From assembly GCF_038396615.1 (NCBI RefSeq), contig NZ_CP121689.1, positions 942,001 through 1,006,000 on the forward strand: a DNA stretch of 64,000 nt, written 5' to 3'. Position numbers and translations under genes: made by a program. Positions 55,641 to 63,009 of this stretch are shown piece by piece. Source of the DNA: Thermatribacter velox. GTDB taxonomy: Bacteria; Atribacterota; Atribacteria; Atribacterales; Thermatribacteraceae. Positions within the stretch are counted from its first letter, which is position 1. The number at the start of each line of letters is the position of its first letter. The notes beneath the pieces were generated by a model. The model did no database searches and was not told where the DNA came from. It saw only the letters and a list, made by a program, of their open reading frames with translations.

Positions 55641-56612
55641 ATGGCAGTGCATTTCAGTGAGCTCGGTCTGGTTAACACTCGCGAGATGTTCCGAAAGGCC
55701 ATGGAAGGAAAATACGCTGTTCCTGCCTATAACTTCAACAACATGGAACAGCTCCAGGCTATAATCATGGCCTGCGTGGAGTGTAACTCCCCAGTTATAC
55801 TGCAGATTTCCAAGGGCGCTCGCAAATACGCCAACCAAACTCTTCTGCGCTATATGGTACCGGGAGCAGTCCAGATGGCCCGCGAATTGGGTAGCAACAT
55901 TCCCATCGCGCTTAATCTGGATCATGGGGACTCCTTCGAGCTCTGTAAAGCCTGTGTAGATAACGGTTTCTCCAATGTTATGATCGACGGCTCTCATCTC
56001 CCCTACGAAGAAAACGTAGCACTTACTAAAAAGGTAGTTGAATATGCTCATGCTCATGACGTTACAGTCGAAGGGGAACTCGGTGTGCTGGCTGGAATTG
56101 AAGAACACGTCTCCTCAGAGGAAAGCCACTATACCAAACCTGAAGAAGTTGAAGACTTTGTCTCCAGAACTGGTGTAGACAGCCTGGCGATTTCCATAGG
56201 TACCTCCCATGGGGCTTATAAGTTCAAACTTAAACCAGGTGAACCACTTCCCGAGTTGCGTTTTGATATCCTTGAAGAAATAGAAAGACGACTCCCTGGC
56301 TTCCCCATTGTTCTCCATGGAGCCTCGTCCGTGCTCCAGGAGTATGTGGAAATCATAAACAAATACGGCGGAAAACTCGAAAACGCAGTAGGTGTTCCTG
56401 AAGACCAAATTAAAAGAGCAGCCCAGTCGGCTGTTTGCAAAATCAACATTGATTCTGACGGGCGCCTGGTTTTCACAGCTATGGTTCGCAAATATCTTGC
56501 TGAAAACCCTGCTGAATTTGACCCCCGAAAATACCTTGGAGCAGCCAGAGAAGAACTCAAGAAGATGTACATAAGAAAATGTGAATTGTTGGGTAGCGCC
56601 GGCAAGGCTTAA
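55641..56612 (+). CDS. fba: Class II fructose-1,6-bisphosphate aldolase
   Basis: A 323-residue zinc-dependent aldolase of glycolysis and gluconeogenesis. Motifs are VPAYNFNNMEQLQAII, the zinc His and catalytic Asp in NLDHGDSFELCK, VEGELGVLAGIEE, ISIGTSHGAYKFK and VLHGASSVLQEY. ATG 55641 has AAAAGGGG nine bases upstream; the open frame further upstream (to 55575) has no family match. It has its own strong terminator and is monocistronic. Confidence 0.94.
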   Translation: MAVHFSELGLVNTREMFRKAMEGKYAVPAYNFNNMEQLQAIIMACVECNSPVILQISKGARKYANQTLLRYMVPGAVQMARELGSNIPIALNLDHGDSFELCKACVDNGFSNVMIDGSHLPYEENVALTKKVVEYAHAHDVTVEGELGVLAGIEEHVSSEESHYTKPEEVEDFVSRTGVDSLAISIGTSHGAYKFKLKPGEPLPELRFDILEEIERRLPGFPIVLHGASSVLQEYVEIINKYGGKLENAVGVPEDQIKRAAQSAVCKINIDSDGRLVFTAMVRKYLAENPAEFDPRKYLGAAREELKKMYIRKCELLGSAGKA

Positions 56613-56613
56613 T

Positions 56614-56655
56614 CATCAAAAAAGGCCTGGCGACAAAGCCAGGCCTTTTTTGATG
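56614..56655. terminator. Bidirectional terminator after fba
   Basis: CATCAAAAAAGGCCTGGC, six-base loop, exact 18-base complement with a T-run on both strands. Serves fba and the convergent gene at 56740. Confidence 0.88.
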
Positions 56656-56739
56656 CGAAAAATTTTTTGCAGTACTTCTTAGAGAACTTCGGTAACAAAA
56701 GACAATTTGTTTGTCTTCTTCAAAAATTTAAGTTTTGCT

Positions 56740-57117
56740 TTACTGGCAACTTTGACAGCTGGAAGAATTACTGACTTCAGGAACCGCAACCTCGGTATCA
56801 GGCATAGCTGCCGAAATGTTCACCGAAGTACGGTAAGAAACTGCATGTCCAGCGCTGTCTTCACCCTCAAATACAAGCAGGACTTGACCTGCAGTTATGC
56901 CATGCGAAGAAAAATAGTCCTGTACCTCGCTCGAAAAAATTTCTACGGTCCAAGACACTCCTTCTGTGCCTTCATCCTCCAAAGGAGGAACCAGGACATA
57001 AACAAAGAGAGAACGATCCAAAGAGGAGATACGATTACCCTGTGCATCATAATAATATATATGGCATCTGGTGATTTCTGCACCCACCTTATTAAGTGGA
57101 TAAAAGGTAAATTCCAA
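56740..57117 (-). CDS. Hypothetical protein, possibly the main part of a frameshifted gene
   Basis: A 125-residue frame from TTG 57117, preceded two codons upstream by a stop. The sequence alternates hydrophobic and polar residues as in a beta-sandwich (ITRCHIYYYDAQGNRISSLDR, VLLVFEGEDSAGHAVSY) and ends with SSSCQSCQ. No signal peptide. A 38-codon frame (57092-57208) with an ATG lies just upstream in another frame; joined, they would make one protein of about 155 residues. No known family. Confidence 0.5.
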   Translation of the reverse strand: MEFTFYPLNKVGAEITRCHIYYYDAQGNRISSLDRSLFVYVLVPPLEDEGTEGVSWTVEIFSSEVQDYFSSHGITAGQVLLVFEGEDSAGHAVSYRTSVNISAAMPDTEVAVPEVSNSSSCQSCQ

Positions 57118-57208
57118 AGATTAGCCCATAATCTGCAGAGCCTGCATCAGAGCCCATTGTTTCAAGTATGCTTTTTAAGTCCTGCAATTTCACCCACCAG
57201 CGCTTCAT
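57092..57208 (-). CDS. Short frame upstream of the hypothetical gene
   Basis: Thirty-eight codons from ATG 57208 with a G-rich site (GGGGGTG) upstream: starts MKRWWVKLQDLKSILE, a basic amphipathic helix. It overlaps the 125-codon frame by 26 bases and lies 15 bases downstream of the recombinase stop. Either a small gene translationally coupled to the next frame or its N-terminus split by a one-base change. Confidence 0.4.
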   Translation of the reverse strand: MKRWWVKLQDLKSILETMGSDAGSADYGLIFGIYLLST

Positions 57209-57223
57209 CTTAAAACACCCCCA

Positions 57224-58138
57224 TTAACTTATCTTTCTTATTCTTTTTGCCCCCAGCACATTCAAAGGCGAAGATTTCTCGTGTTCTTTTTGCAAGTCTT
57301 CCTGTGTCAGTGCAAGGTATCGTTTGGTCATAGTCAGGTCTGTGTGTCCTAAAATACGCTGAAGAACAAATACGTTCATACCATTACGTAGGGAATACAA
57401 GGCGAAAGCATGGTGCAAATCATAAGGGGTAATTCGGTAACCCAACTTTTTGGAATAGTCTTGCAATATTTTTGTCCACGAATTGCGTTGCATTGGTTTT
57501 CCTTCCCACGTGCAAAAAACAGGGGCATTGTGCCAAGCCGAATGACGAACAGATAATAGACGGTGTAACCATTGTACAGTTAGGGATGAAAGGGGTAGAG
57601 TCCTTGGGGCTTTGGTTTTTGCAATCCCACCCGGAATAGTCACTTCCCGCGCTTCAAGGTTAAAATGCTCAGGCAAAAGCGAAAGGGCTTCCTTAGGTCG
57701 TATGCCAGTATCTAAAGTAAGTAGAAGCAGGGTATAGTTACGCAACCCGGCAAAAGTATTTTTGTCCGGCAATCGTAACAATTTTTGTAAGATTTCAGGC
57801 GGTACAGCACGCATTTTGCTTTCTGTTTTACGTTTTTTAAAAGTTATAGGATTTTGTGGTACCGCGCCTTGTTGCACCAGGTAGTTGAAGAAGGCTTTAA
57901 GGTAGGCTCGGCGAATATTGAAGGTAGCTGGGGCTAAGTCAGAAGAAAAGTACTCATTAACCCTTTTCTGAATGCCTTCCCAGTCTTCAAGGGTTAAACC
58001 TTCGAAGAAGCGTGGGATATAGTAGCGGTAATCATTTATTGTTGTTTCCCGACACCCGTTAAGGCGCTTTTCCGCAAGAAAGCGCGCAAGATACTCTCGC
58101 CATGTCAAAGATTTTACGATTTTTATAACGCGGGGCAT
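57224..58138 (-). CDS. Tyrosine recombinase with altered catalytic site
   Basis: A 304-residue phage-integrase/Xer-type protein: N-terminal SAM-like core-binding domain (TWREYLARFLAEKRLNGC...NIRRAYLKAFFNYLVQQG) and catalytic domain with Arg in LDTGIRPKEALSL, LGHTDLTMTKRYLAL carrying the His and nucleophile Tyr. The middle box, normally HDLRHTFA, reads YDLHHAFA, so the first His is Tyr and the second catalytic Arg is His. It may be inactive or a variant. It lies just downstream of tRNA-Leu's 3' end, a usual integration site, but no other mobile genes are evident. Confidence 0.85.
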   Translation of the reverse strand: MPRVIKIVKSLTWREYLARFLAEKRLNGCRETTINDYRYYIPRFFEGLTLEDWEGIQKRVNEYFSSDLAPATFNIRRAYLKAFFNYLVQQGAVPQNPITFKKRKTESKMRAVPPEILQKLLRLPDKNTFAGLRNYTLLLLTLDTGIRPKEALSLLPEHFNLEAREVTIPGGIAKTKAPRTLPLSSLTVQWLHRLLSVRHSAWHNAPVFCTWEGKPMQRNSWTKILQDYSKKLGYRITPYDLHHAFALYSLRNGMNVFVLQRILGHTDLTMTKRYLALTQEDLQKEHEKSSPLNVLGAKRIRKIS

Positions 58139-58148
58139 TGAAATCTAC

Positions 58149-58160
58149 CACCCACTGGAT
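58149..58160. repeat. 12-bp repeat of a tRNA-Leu segment
   Basis: CACCCACTGGAT here is identical to 58272-58283 inside tRNA-Leu (anticodon-stem region); nearby TCAGCG also resembles the tRNA's TCCAGCG. It lies between the recombinase gene and the tRNA and may be an att remnant or part of a decayed tRNA copy. Confidence 0.4.
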
Positions 58161-58234
58161 TCAGCGGGCAGCAGCAAGGCGAACAAACATCGAAGAGAAC
58201 CCAGAGGGCCCAGCTTGCCAAGAAAGCTACAAAC

Positions 58235-58321
58235 TGGTGCCGAAGGGGGGAGTTGAACCCCCACGGGTTTTCACCCACTGGATCCTGATTCCAGCGCGTC
58301 TGCCATTTCCGCCACTTCGGC
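58235..58321 (-). tRNA. tRNA-Leu (anticodon CAG)
   Basis: An 87-base minus-strand cloverleaf with a long variable arm. Acceptor GCCGAAG/CTTCGGC, anticodon arm CTGGA-ATCAGGA-TCCAG, T arm GGTTCAACTCC, encoded CCA. The tyrosine recombinase gene begins 97 bases past its 3' end on the same strand. Confidence 0.95.
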
Positions 58322-58423
58322 ACGCACTCATAAATATATCATGGAACAAAGCTTTGTCAAGACGTTTCACTCTAGTGAGAAATCCAAAATCTTTTTCAGT
58401 GCTCTTGCAATTTAAGTATTTAA

Positions 58424-58435
58424 GTATTAAAATAC
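58424..58435. promoter_or_regulatory. Possible Rrf2 operator
   Basis: GTATT-AA-AATAC, an inverted repeat in an AT-rich run that also contains direct repeats of TTTAAGTATT (58411-58428), placed 22 bases before the rrf2 start. Suggests autoregulation of the rrf2-hcp pair. Confidence 0.4.
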
Positions 58436-58456
58436 CTAAAAGAGGTGAAAAAGGAT

Positions 58457-58876
58457 ATGGCACATCCCTTCAGGATGCAGGAGGCAACTTCGATAGCCTT
58501 GCATAGCATGGTAAAAATTGCGCAAGCACATCCAGAACCTCAGCAGGTTGCTGTTCTTGCTTCGGAAATAGGAGTATCCAGAAATCACCTGGCAAAAGTG
58601 CTCCAAAGGCTCCATAAAGCGGGTCTCGTCAAATCGAAGCGAGGACCGAAGGGAGGCGTAACACTTGCTAAAGAACCCCAACAAATAAATCTTCTTGAAA
58701 TATACGAAGCCATAGAAGGCAAATTCAGCCCTAATGCCTGTCTTCTTAACAAAAAAGACTGTCCATTCAAAAAATGCATAATGGGAAATCTGGTTGGCGA
58801 GATAGGAAGAATGTTTGGCGAATTTTTCGCATCCTATTCTCTCGCCGACTTTAAGTCCAAAAATAATGGGAGGTGA
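58457..58876 (+). CDS. Rrf2-family transcription regulator
   Basis: A 139-residue winged-helix regulator. The DNA-binding part has VAVLASEIGVSRNHLAKVLQRLHKAGLVKSKRGPKGGV; the cofactor loop ACLLNKKDCPFKKC provides three Cys for an Fe-S cluster as in NsrR/IscR. GAGGTGA at 58443-58449 favours ATG 58457; GTG 58445 lies inside it. It is immediately followed by hcp, so it most likely senses nitric oxide or redox stress and controls hcp. Confidence 0.88.
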   Translation: MAHPFRMQEATSIALHSMVKIAQAHPEPQQVAVLASEIGVSRNHLAKVLQRLHKAGLVKSKRGPKGGVTLAKEPQQINLLEIYEAIEGKFSPNACLLNKKDCPFKKCIMGNLVGEIGRMFGEFFASYSLADFKSKNNGR

Positions 58877-60532
58877 GTGAAATTGTTCTGTTATCAATGT
58901 GAACAAACGGCACAGGGTACAGGATGTACCGCATTCGGTGTGTGTGGTAAGGACCCAGAAGTGGCATCTCTGCAGGATTTACTGGTGTACTTGCTGGAAG
59001 GAATAGGGCAGTATATGACGAGAGCGAGGAGAAATGGTTTGCAGGATGGAGAAATCGACCGCTTTGCTTTGGAAGCACTCTTTGCAACCCTTACCAACGT
59101 TGATTTTGACCCTCAACAGCTTGCCGAGAGAATCAAAAAAGCAAGCAAAATAAAAGAACGGGCACGGACACTCTACGAAGAATCCTGCAGAAAACAGGGC
59201 CTCGCTCCGGAAAATTTAGAGGGACCAGCTCAGTTCGTAGTTCAAGAAAGTTGGGACACCTCTGAAATGGTACGGAGAGGAGAAGCATTCAGTCTCGAGA
59301 AAGACATAGAAAGCCTTGGCGAAGAAATTGCTGGGGCCAAACACTGTGTTCTGTATGGTCTCAAAGGCATTGCAGCATACGCCCATCACGCCCGGATTCT
59401 TGGCAAAGAGGACCAAAAGTTGTACGACTTTTTCTACGACACCTTGGATTTCTTAACTCGTAACAACTATTCTCTGGAAGAATTGCTTTCCAAGGCTTTA
59501 GAAGTAGGTAAATGGAACTTAAAAGCCATGGAACTTTTAGACAATGGGCATGTTGAACGTTTTGGCCACCCTCAACCTACACCAGTGCGCATCACCCCAA
59601 AAGCTGGCAAAGCCATAGTGGTCTCAGGTCATGACTTGGTTGACCTTGAAGCACTATTGCAACAGACGCAGGATAAGGGTATAAACATCTATACCCATGG
59701 CGAAATGTTGCCAGCCCATGGTTACCCCGGTTTAAAGAAATATCCTCATCTTGTAGGCAACTATGGAAGCGCCTGGCAGAATCAGCAAAAAGAATTCGAT
59801 GCTTTTCCGGGAGCTATTCTCATGACTACCAACTGCATTCAGAAACCAAGGGAAAGCTACAAAGACAGAATTTTTACCTGCGGGCCTGTAGGTTGGCCTG
59901 GCGTGCTGCATATCAGCGATCGTGACTTCGGCCCGGTTATTGAAAAAGCGCTTTCTCTACCAGGGTTTGAACAGGACGAACCTGAAAAATCTATCACTGT
60001 GGGTTTTGCCAGAAATGCGGTTCTGAGTGTTGCTCCAAAAGTTATTGAAGCGGTCAAACAGGGTAAAATAAAGCACTTTTTCCTCATAGGTGGATGCGAT
60101 GGGGCGAAACCAGGGCGTAATTACTATACCCAGTTCGCCCAAATGGTCCCCCAGAATTGCGTAATCCTCACTTTAGCTTGCGGCAAGTACCGCTTCAACA
60201 AGCTTGATTTCGGTACTATAGAAGGCATACCCCGCTTGCTTGATGTAGGACAGTGCAATGACGCTTATTCTGCCATCCAGATTGCCCTGGCCCTTTCAGA
60301 AGCTTTTGGGGTAGGAGTAAATGAACTACCCCTTTCTCTTATTTTGTCGTGGTATGAACAAAAAGCGGTTGCCATACTTTTAACCCTCTTGCATTTGGGC
60401 ATAAAAAATATTCGGCTTGGACCCAGTATGCCTGCATTTGTAAAACCAGCAGTATACAATGTTTTGAAAGACCAGTTTAATCTTCTTCCAATAACTACAC
60501 CCGAAGAAGACTTGAAGGCAATACTCGGATGA
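58877..60532 (+). CDS. hcp: Hydroxylamine reductase / hybrid cluster protein
   Basis: A 551-residue prismane protein linked to nitrosative-stress defence (NO and hydroxylamine reduction). The N-terminal cluster Cys are in CYQCEQTAQGTGCTAFGVCG (CX2CX8CX5C, the form of strict anaerobes). Hybrid-cluster ligands include GHDLVDLE, TNCIQKP, LIGGCDGAKPGRNYY and DVGQCNDAYSAI. The start is GTG 58877, or TTG 58883 which is better spaced from GGAGG. It directly abuts the rrf2 stop, so the two are cotranscribed. No Hcr reductase is adjacent. Confidence 0.95.
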   Translation: MKLFCYQCEQTAQGTGCTAFGVCGKDPEVASLQDLLVYLLEGIGQYMTRARRNGLQDGEIDRFALEALFATLTNVDFDPQQLAERIKKASKIKERARTLYEESCRKQGLAPENLEGPAQFVVQESWDTSEMVRRGEAFSLEKDIESLGEEIAGAKHCVLYGLKGIAAYAHHARILGKEDQKLYDFFYDTLDFLTRNNYSLEELLSKALEVGKWNLKAMELLDNGHVERFGHPQPTPVRITPKAGKAIVVSGHDLVDLEALLQQTQDKGINIYTHGEMLPAHGYPGLKKYPHLVGNYGSAWQNQQKEFDAFPGAILMTTNCIQKPRESYKDRIFTCGPVGWPGVLHISDRDFGPVIEKALSLPGFEQDEPEKSITVGFARNAVLSVAPKVIEAVKQGKIKHFFLIGGCDGAKPGRNYYTQFAQMVPQNCVILTLACGKYRFNKLDFGTIEGIPRLLDVGQCNDAYSAIQIALALSEAFGVGVNELPLSLILSWYEQKAVAILLTLLHLGIKNIRLGPSMPAFVKPAVYNVLKDQFNLLPITTPEEDLKAILG

Positions 60533-60547
60533 TCCGTTGACCAGCAT

Positions 60548-60588
60548 CCACAGGAGACAGGTTTTTGTTTGAGTTCTGTCTCCTGTGG
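60548..60588 (+). terminator. Hairpin after hcp
   Basis: CCACAGGAGACAG, 15-base loop, exact 13-base complement, 16 bases after the hcp stop. The following AATTAACATTT is only weakly T-rich. Confidence 0.6.
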
Positions 60589-60639
60589 AATTAACATTTA
60601 ATAATAGTCAGCAGAGAAAAAAACGAACACAACCCGTTT

Positions 60640-61647
60640 TTAGGCAACTCGAGGTGGGGCAGTCGAAGAGCGAATCACCAGATAGGGTTTAACCACCATG
60701 ACCTTTTGGGTAACTTTTTCACCTCTGATCAAACTGTCAAGTAATTCCACTCCCAAACGAGCCATTTCCTCAAAGGGCTGCGCTACTGTGGTAAGAGAAG
60801 GAGAAACTACCTCACAGAGGGGTATGTTGTCAAAACCAACCACCGAGATATCTCTGGGAATATCCAGCCCCTCGCTACGAAAAGCCTGCATGACTCCAAA
60901 TGCCATCATGTCGTTATGTGCAAAAACTGCGGTGGGCAAATTGCCAGTTGCAAGCATCCTTAGGGCGGCTTCTTTGCCACCATTAATTTTAAAATCACTT
61001 TCAACAATGTATTCATTGCGGAGATCAATACCCGCTACTTTAAGACCCTCGCGAAAGCCCTCAAGTCTTTCTCTGCACAACCTTATTTTTAAAGGACCAG
61101 TTACGCAAGCAAGGCAACGATGCCCCAGCTCGACAAGATGTCGAGCCGCCAGGAAACCTCCCAGAAAGTTATCGAGTTTTACCGTCGGTGCAAATTCTAT
61201 CTCCAGAGTCCTATCCAGAACGACATAAGGAACCTGCCTGAAATAAGAAGACATAAAAAGAATGCTTTCATCAGAAACCCTGGAGAAAATAATGCCATCT
61301 ACCTTTCTCTGAACCAGTACTGAGAGATAGTTCCTTTCTTTGTTTTTGTCGTTGTTGGTATTACAGAGAATGACGCTATAGCCCCGGGCAGAAAGAAATT
61401 CCTCAAGATACTTAGCCAACCTGGCAAAAACGAGATTCTCCACATCCGGGACCAGACATCCTACAAGCCGAGTTTTCTGTTGACGCAATCCCCGAGCCAG
61501 AAGGTTAGGTTGATAATTTAGTTTTTCAATAGCTTCTATAACTCGGGAACGCTTCTCCGGACTAACTTTTCCCGAGTTGTTTATAACTCTGGATACAGTA
61601 GCAATAGAAACCCCTGCCAGTTTAGCAACGTCTTTAATGGAAGGCAT
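60640..61647 (-). CDS. LacI-family transcription regulator
   Basis: A 335-residue repressor. Helix-turn-helix plus hinge: IKDVAKLAGVSIATVSRVINNSGKVSPEKR; then a periplasmic-binding-like effector domain (VGCLVPDVENLVFARLAKYLEE, FAHNDMMAFGVMQAFRSEG, ISVVGFDNIPLCEVVSPSLTTV). ATG 61647 has no clear Shine-Dalgarno site; a CG-centred operator-like sequence lies right upstream. It is divergent from a cupin/ABC sugar operon bearing a similar sequence, so it probably represses both. Confidence 0.92.
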   Translation of the reverse strand: MPSIKDVAKLAGVSIATVSRVINNSGKVSPEKRSRVIEAIEKLNYQPNLLARGLRQQKTRLVGCLVPDVENLVFARLAKYLEEFLSARGYSVILCNTNNDKNKERNYLSVLVQRKVDGIIFSRVSDESILFMSSYFRQVPYVVLDRTLEIEFAPTVKLDNFLGGFLAARHLVELGHRCLACVTGPLKIRLCRERLEGFREGLKVAGIDLRNEYIVESDFKINGGKEAALRMLATGNLPTAVFAHNDMMAFGVMQAFRSEGLDIPRDISVVGFDNIPLCEVVSPSLTTVAQPFEEMARLGVELLDSLIRGEKVTQKVMVVKPYLVIRSSTAPPRVA

Positions 61648-61649
61648 TT

Positions 61650-61661
61650 GAAAACGTTGTC
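61650..61661. promoter_or_regulatory. LacI-type operator beside the repressor gene
   Basis: GAAAACGTTGTC, a CG-centred partial palindrome typical of LacI-family sites, directly before the repressor start and downstream of its promoter. Shares GAAAACGTT with 61750-61761. Confidence 0.55.
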
Positions 61662-61675
61662 ATGCTTTTTTACCT

Positions 61676-61704
61676 ATCGTAGCAGTTTATGGAATAAATT
61701 TCAA
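61676..61704 (-). promoter_or_regulatory. Predicted promoter of the LacI-family gene
   Basis: Minus strand TTGAAA, 17 bases, TACGAT. The short leader contains the operator at 61650-61661. Confidence 0.5.
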
Positions 61705-61716
61705 TCCTTCGGATGG

Positions 61717-61745
61717 TTGACACATATTTTTGCCTTATGTTACAT
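61717..61745 (+). promoter_or_regulatory. Predicted promoter of the cupin/ABC operon
   Basis: TTGACA (61717-61722), 17 bases, TTACAT (61740-61745); the operator-like site begins five bases further on, where a repressor would block the start of transcription. Confidence 0.55.
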
Positions 61746-61749
61746 TAAA

Positions 61750-61761
61750 GAAAACGTTAAC
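61750..61761. promoter_or_regulatory. LacI-type operator in the sugar operon promoter
   Basis: GAAAACGTTAAC, matching the site next to the LacI-family gene in nine consecutive bases; lies just past the -10 box. Confidence 0.55.
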
Positions 61762-61802
61762 AAGCAATTTTTCGTAACCAATTAGAGAAAGGGGATACCG
61801 GT

Positions 61803-63008
61803 ATGGATAACAATGCGAAAAGTATTATTGAAAACGCCCTTGAACAGGGAAAAGGTGTGTTTCGCCTTTTTCCGACCTGGGTACCCCGTGCCTTCTGTAT
61901 TCCGGGAAAAAGACTCAAGCTTCATCCCGATGATTATTATGCCTTTGGAGCTCATCGTGGAGGTATCGATGAGCGATGGTTTGCTTCCACAGTAAAAGCT
62001 GACAATGGTCCAGAAACCCTCCCTGACGAAGGATTAAGTTACATCTACTTTGAAGATGGCAACAAAGCACACAAAGTACTTCTTAAAGACGCAATCGAGC
62101 TTATGGGGAAAGAAATTCTTGGTGAGCAAATAATGCAAAAATATGGTGGATGGACCATGTTTGCCAAATTCTTCGATAACATGAACCCTCTTCCCCATCA
62201 TGTGCATCTTGACGATGAAAAAGCTGCAAAAGTGGGCCAGCTTGGCAAACCAGAAGGCTATTATTTTCCAAAGCAACTAAACAATCACGGTGGCTATTTC
62301 CCTTATACCTTTTTCGGTCTTAATCCAGGCACCAAGCGTGAAGATATCATAAATTGTTTGAAAAATTGGGATAAAGGAGATAACGGCATTCTCTATTATT
62401 CCAGGGCTTATAAACTGAAATTAGGTACTGGCTGGAATGTGCCTCCTGGAATACTTCATGCTCCTGGTTCGCTTTTGACCTACGAACCCCAGAGAGCATC
62501 AGATGTGTTCGCTATGTTTCAAAACATCGTATGGGACAATTATCTTTCTTGGGATCTTCTGGTAAAAGACGTTCCCGAAGAGCACAAAAAAGATCTGGAC
62601 TACATAGTGGACTTGCTTGACTGGGAAGCAAACCTAAATCCCAACTTCTTTGAAGATCACTTTCTTCCTCCCAAACCAGTAAAAGCAATTGAAGAAATGC
62701 ACGCCGAAGGATATGAAGAAAACTGGGTAGTCTATAGCAGCGAATTTTTTGCTGCGAAAGAGCTTACTGTATTTCCAAGAAGTTCGGTAACCATTAAAGA
62801 AAACGGACCTTATGGAGTCATTGTGATTGAAGGACATGGTCGTTTTGGCACTCTTGAAATTGAGTCACCTCAGTTAATCCGTTTCGGACAAATGACCAAA
62901 GACGAACTATTTGTCACTTACAAAGCAGCCCGAGAGGGAATAACCATAACTAACTTGAGTGACAAGGAAAATCTGGTAATGCTCAAGCATTTTGGTCCGG
63001 AGGCCTAA
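61803..63008 (+). CDS. Cupin-fold protein, mannose-6-phosphate-isomerase-like
   Basis: A 401-residue protein that looks like a bicupin sugar isomerase. Likely metal ligands are in NPLPHHVHLDDEKA (about residues 134-147) and WNVPPGILHAPGSLLTYE (about 217-234); the C-terminal part (VVYSSEFFAAKELTVFP...VIEGHGRFG) is a second cupin barrel. It resembles class I mannose-6-phosphate isomerases in layout, but I cannot assign the reaction. AGAAAGGGG precedes ATG 61803. It heads an operon with a sugar ABC ATPase under a LacI-type operator, so it probably isomerises the imported sugar. Confidence 0.7.
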   Translation: MDNNAKSIIENALEQGKGVFRLFPTWVPRAFCIPGKRLKLHPDDYYAFGAHRGGIDERWFASTVKADNGPETLPDEGLSYIYFEDGNKAHKVLLKDAIELMGKEILGEQIMQKYGGWTMFAKFFDNMNPLPHHVHLDDEKAAKVGQLGKPEGYYFPKQLNNHGGYFPYTFFGLNPGTKREDIINCLKNWDKGDNGILYYSRAYKLKLGTGWNVPPGILHAPGSLLTYEPQRASDVFAMFQNIVWDNYLSWDLLVKDVPEEHKKDLDYIVDLLDWEANLNPNFFEDHFLPPKPVKAIEEMHAEGYEENWVVYSSEFFAAKELTVFPRSSVTIKENGPYGVIVIEGHGRFGTLEIESPQLIRFGQMTKDELFVTYKAAREGITITNLSDKENLVMLKHFGPEA

Positions 63009-63009
63009 C

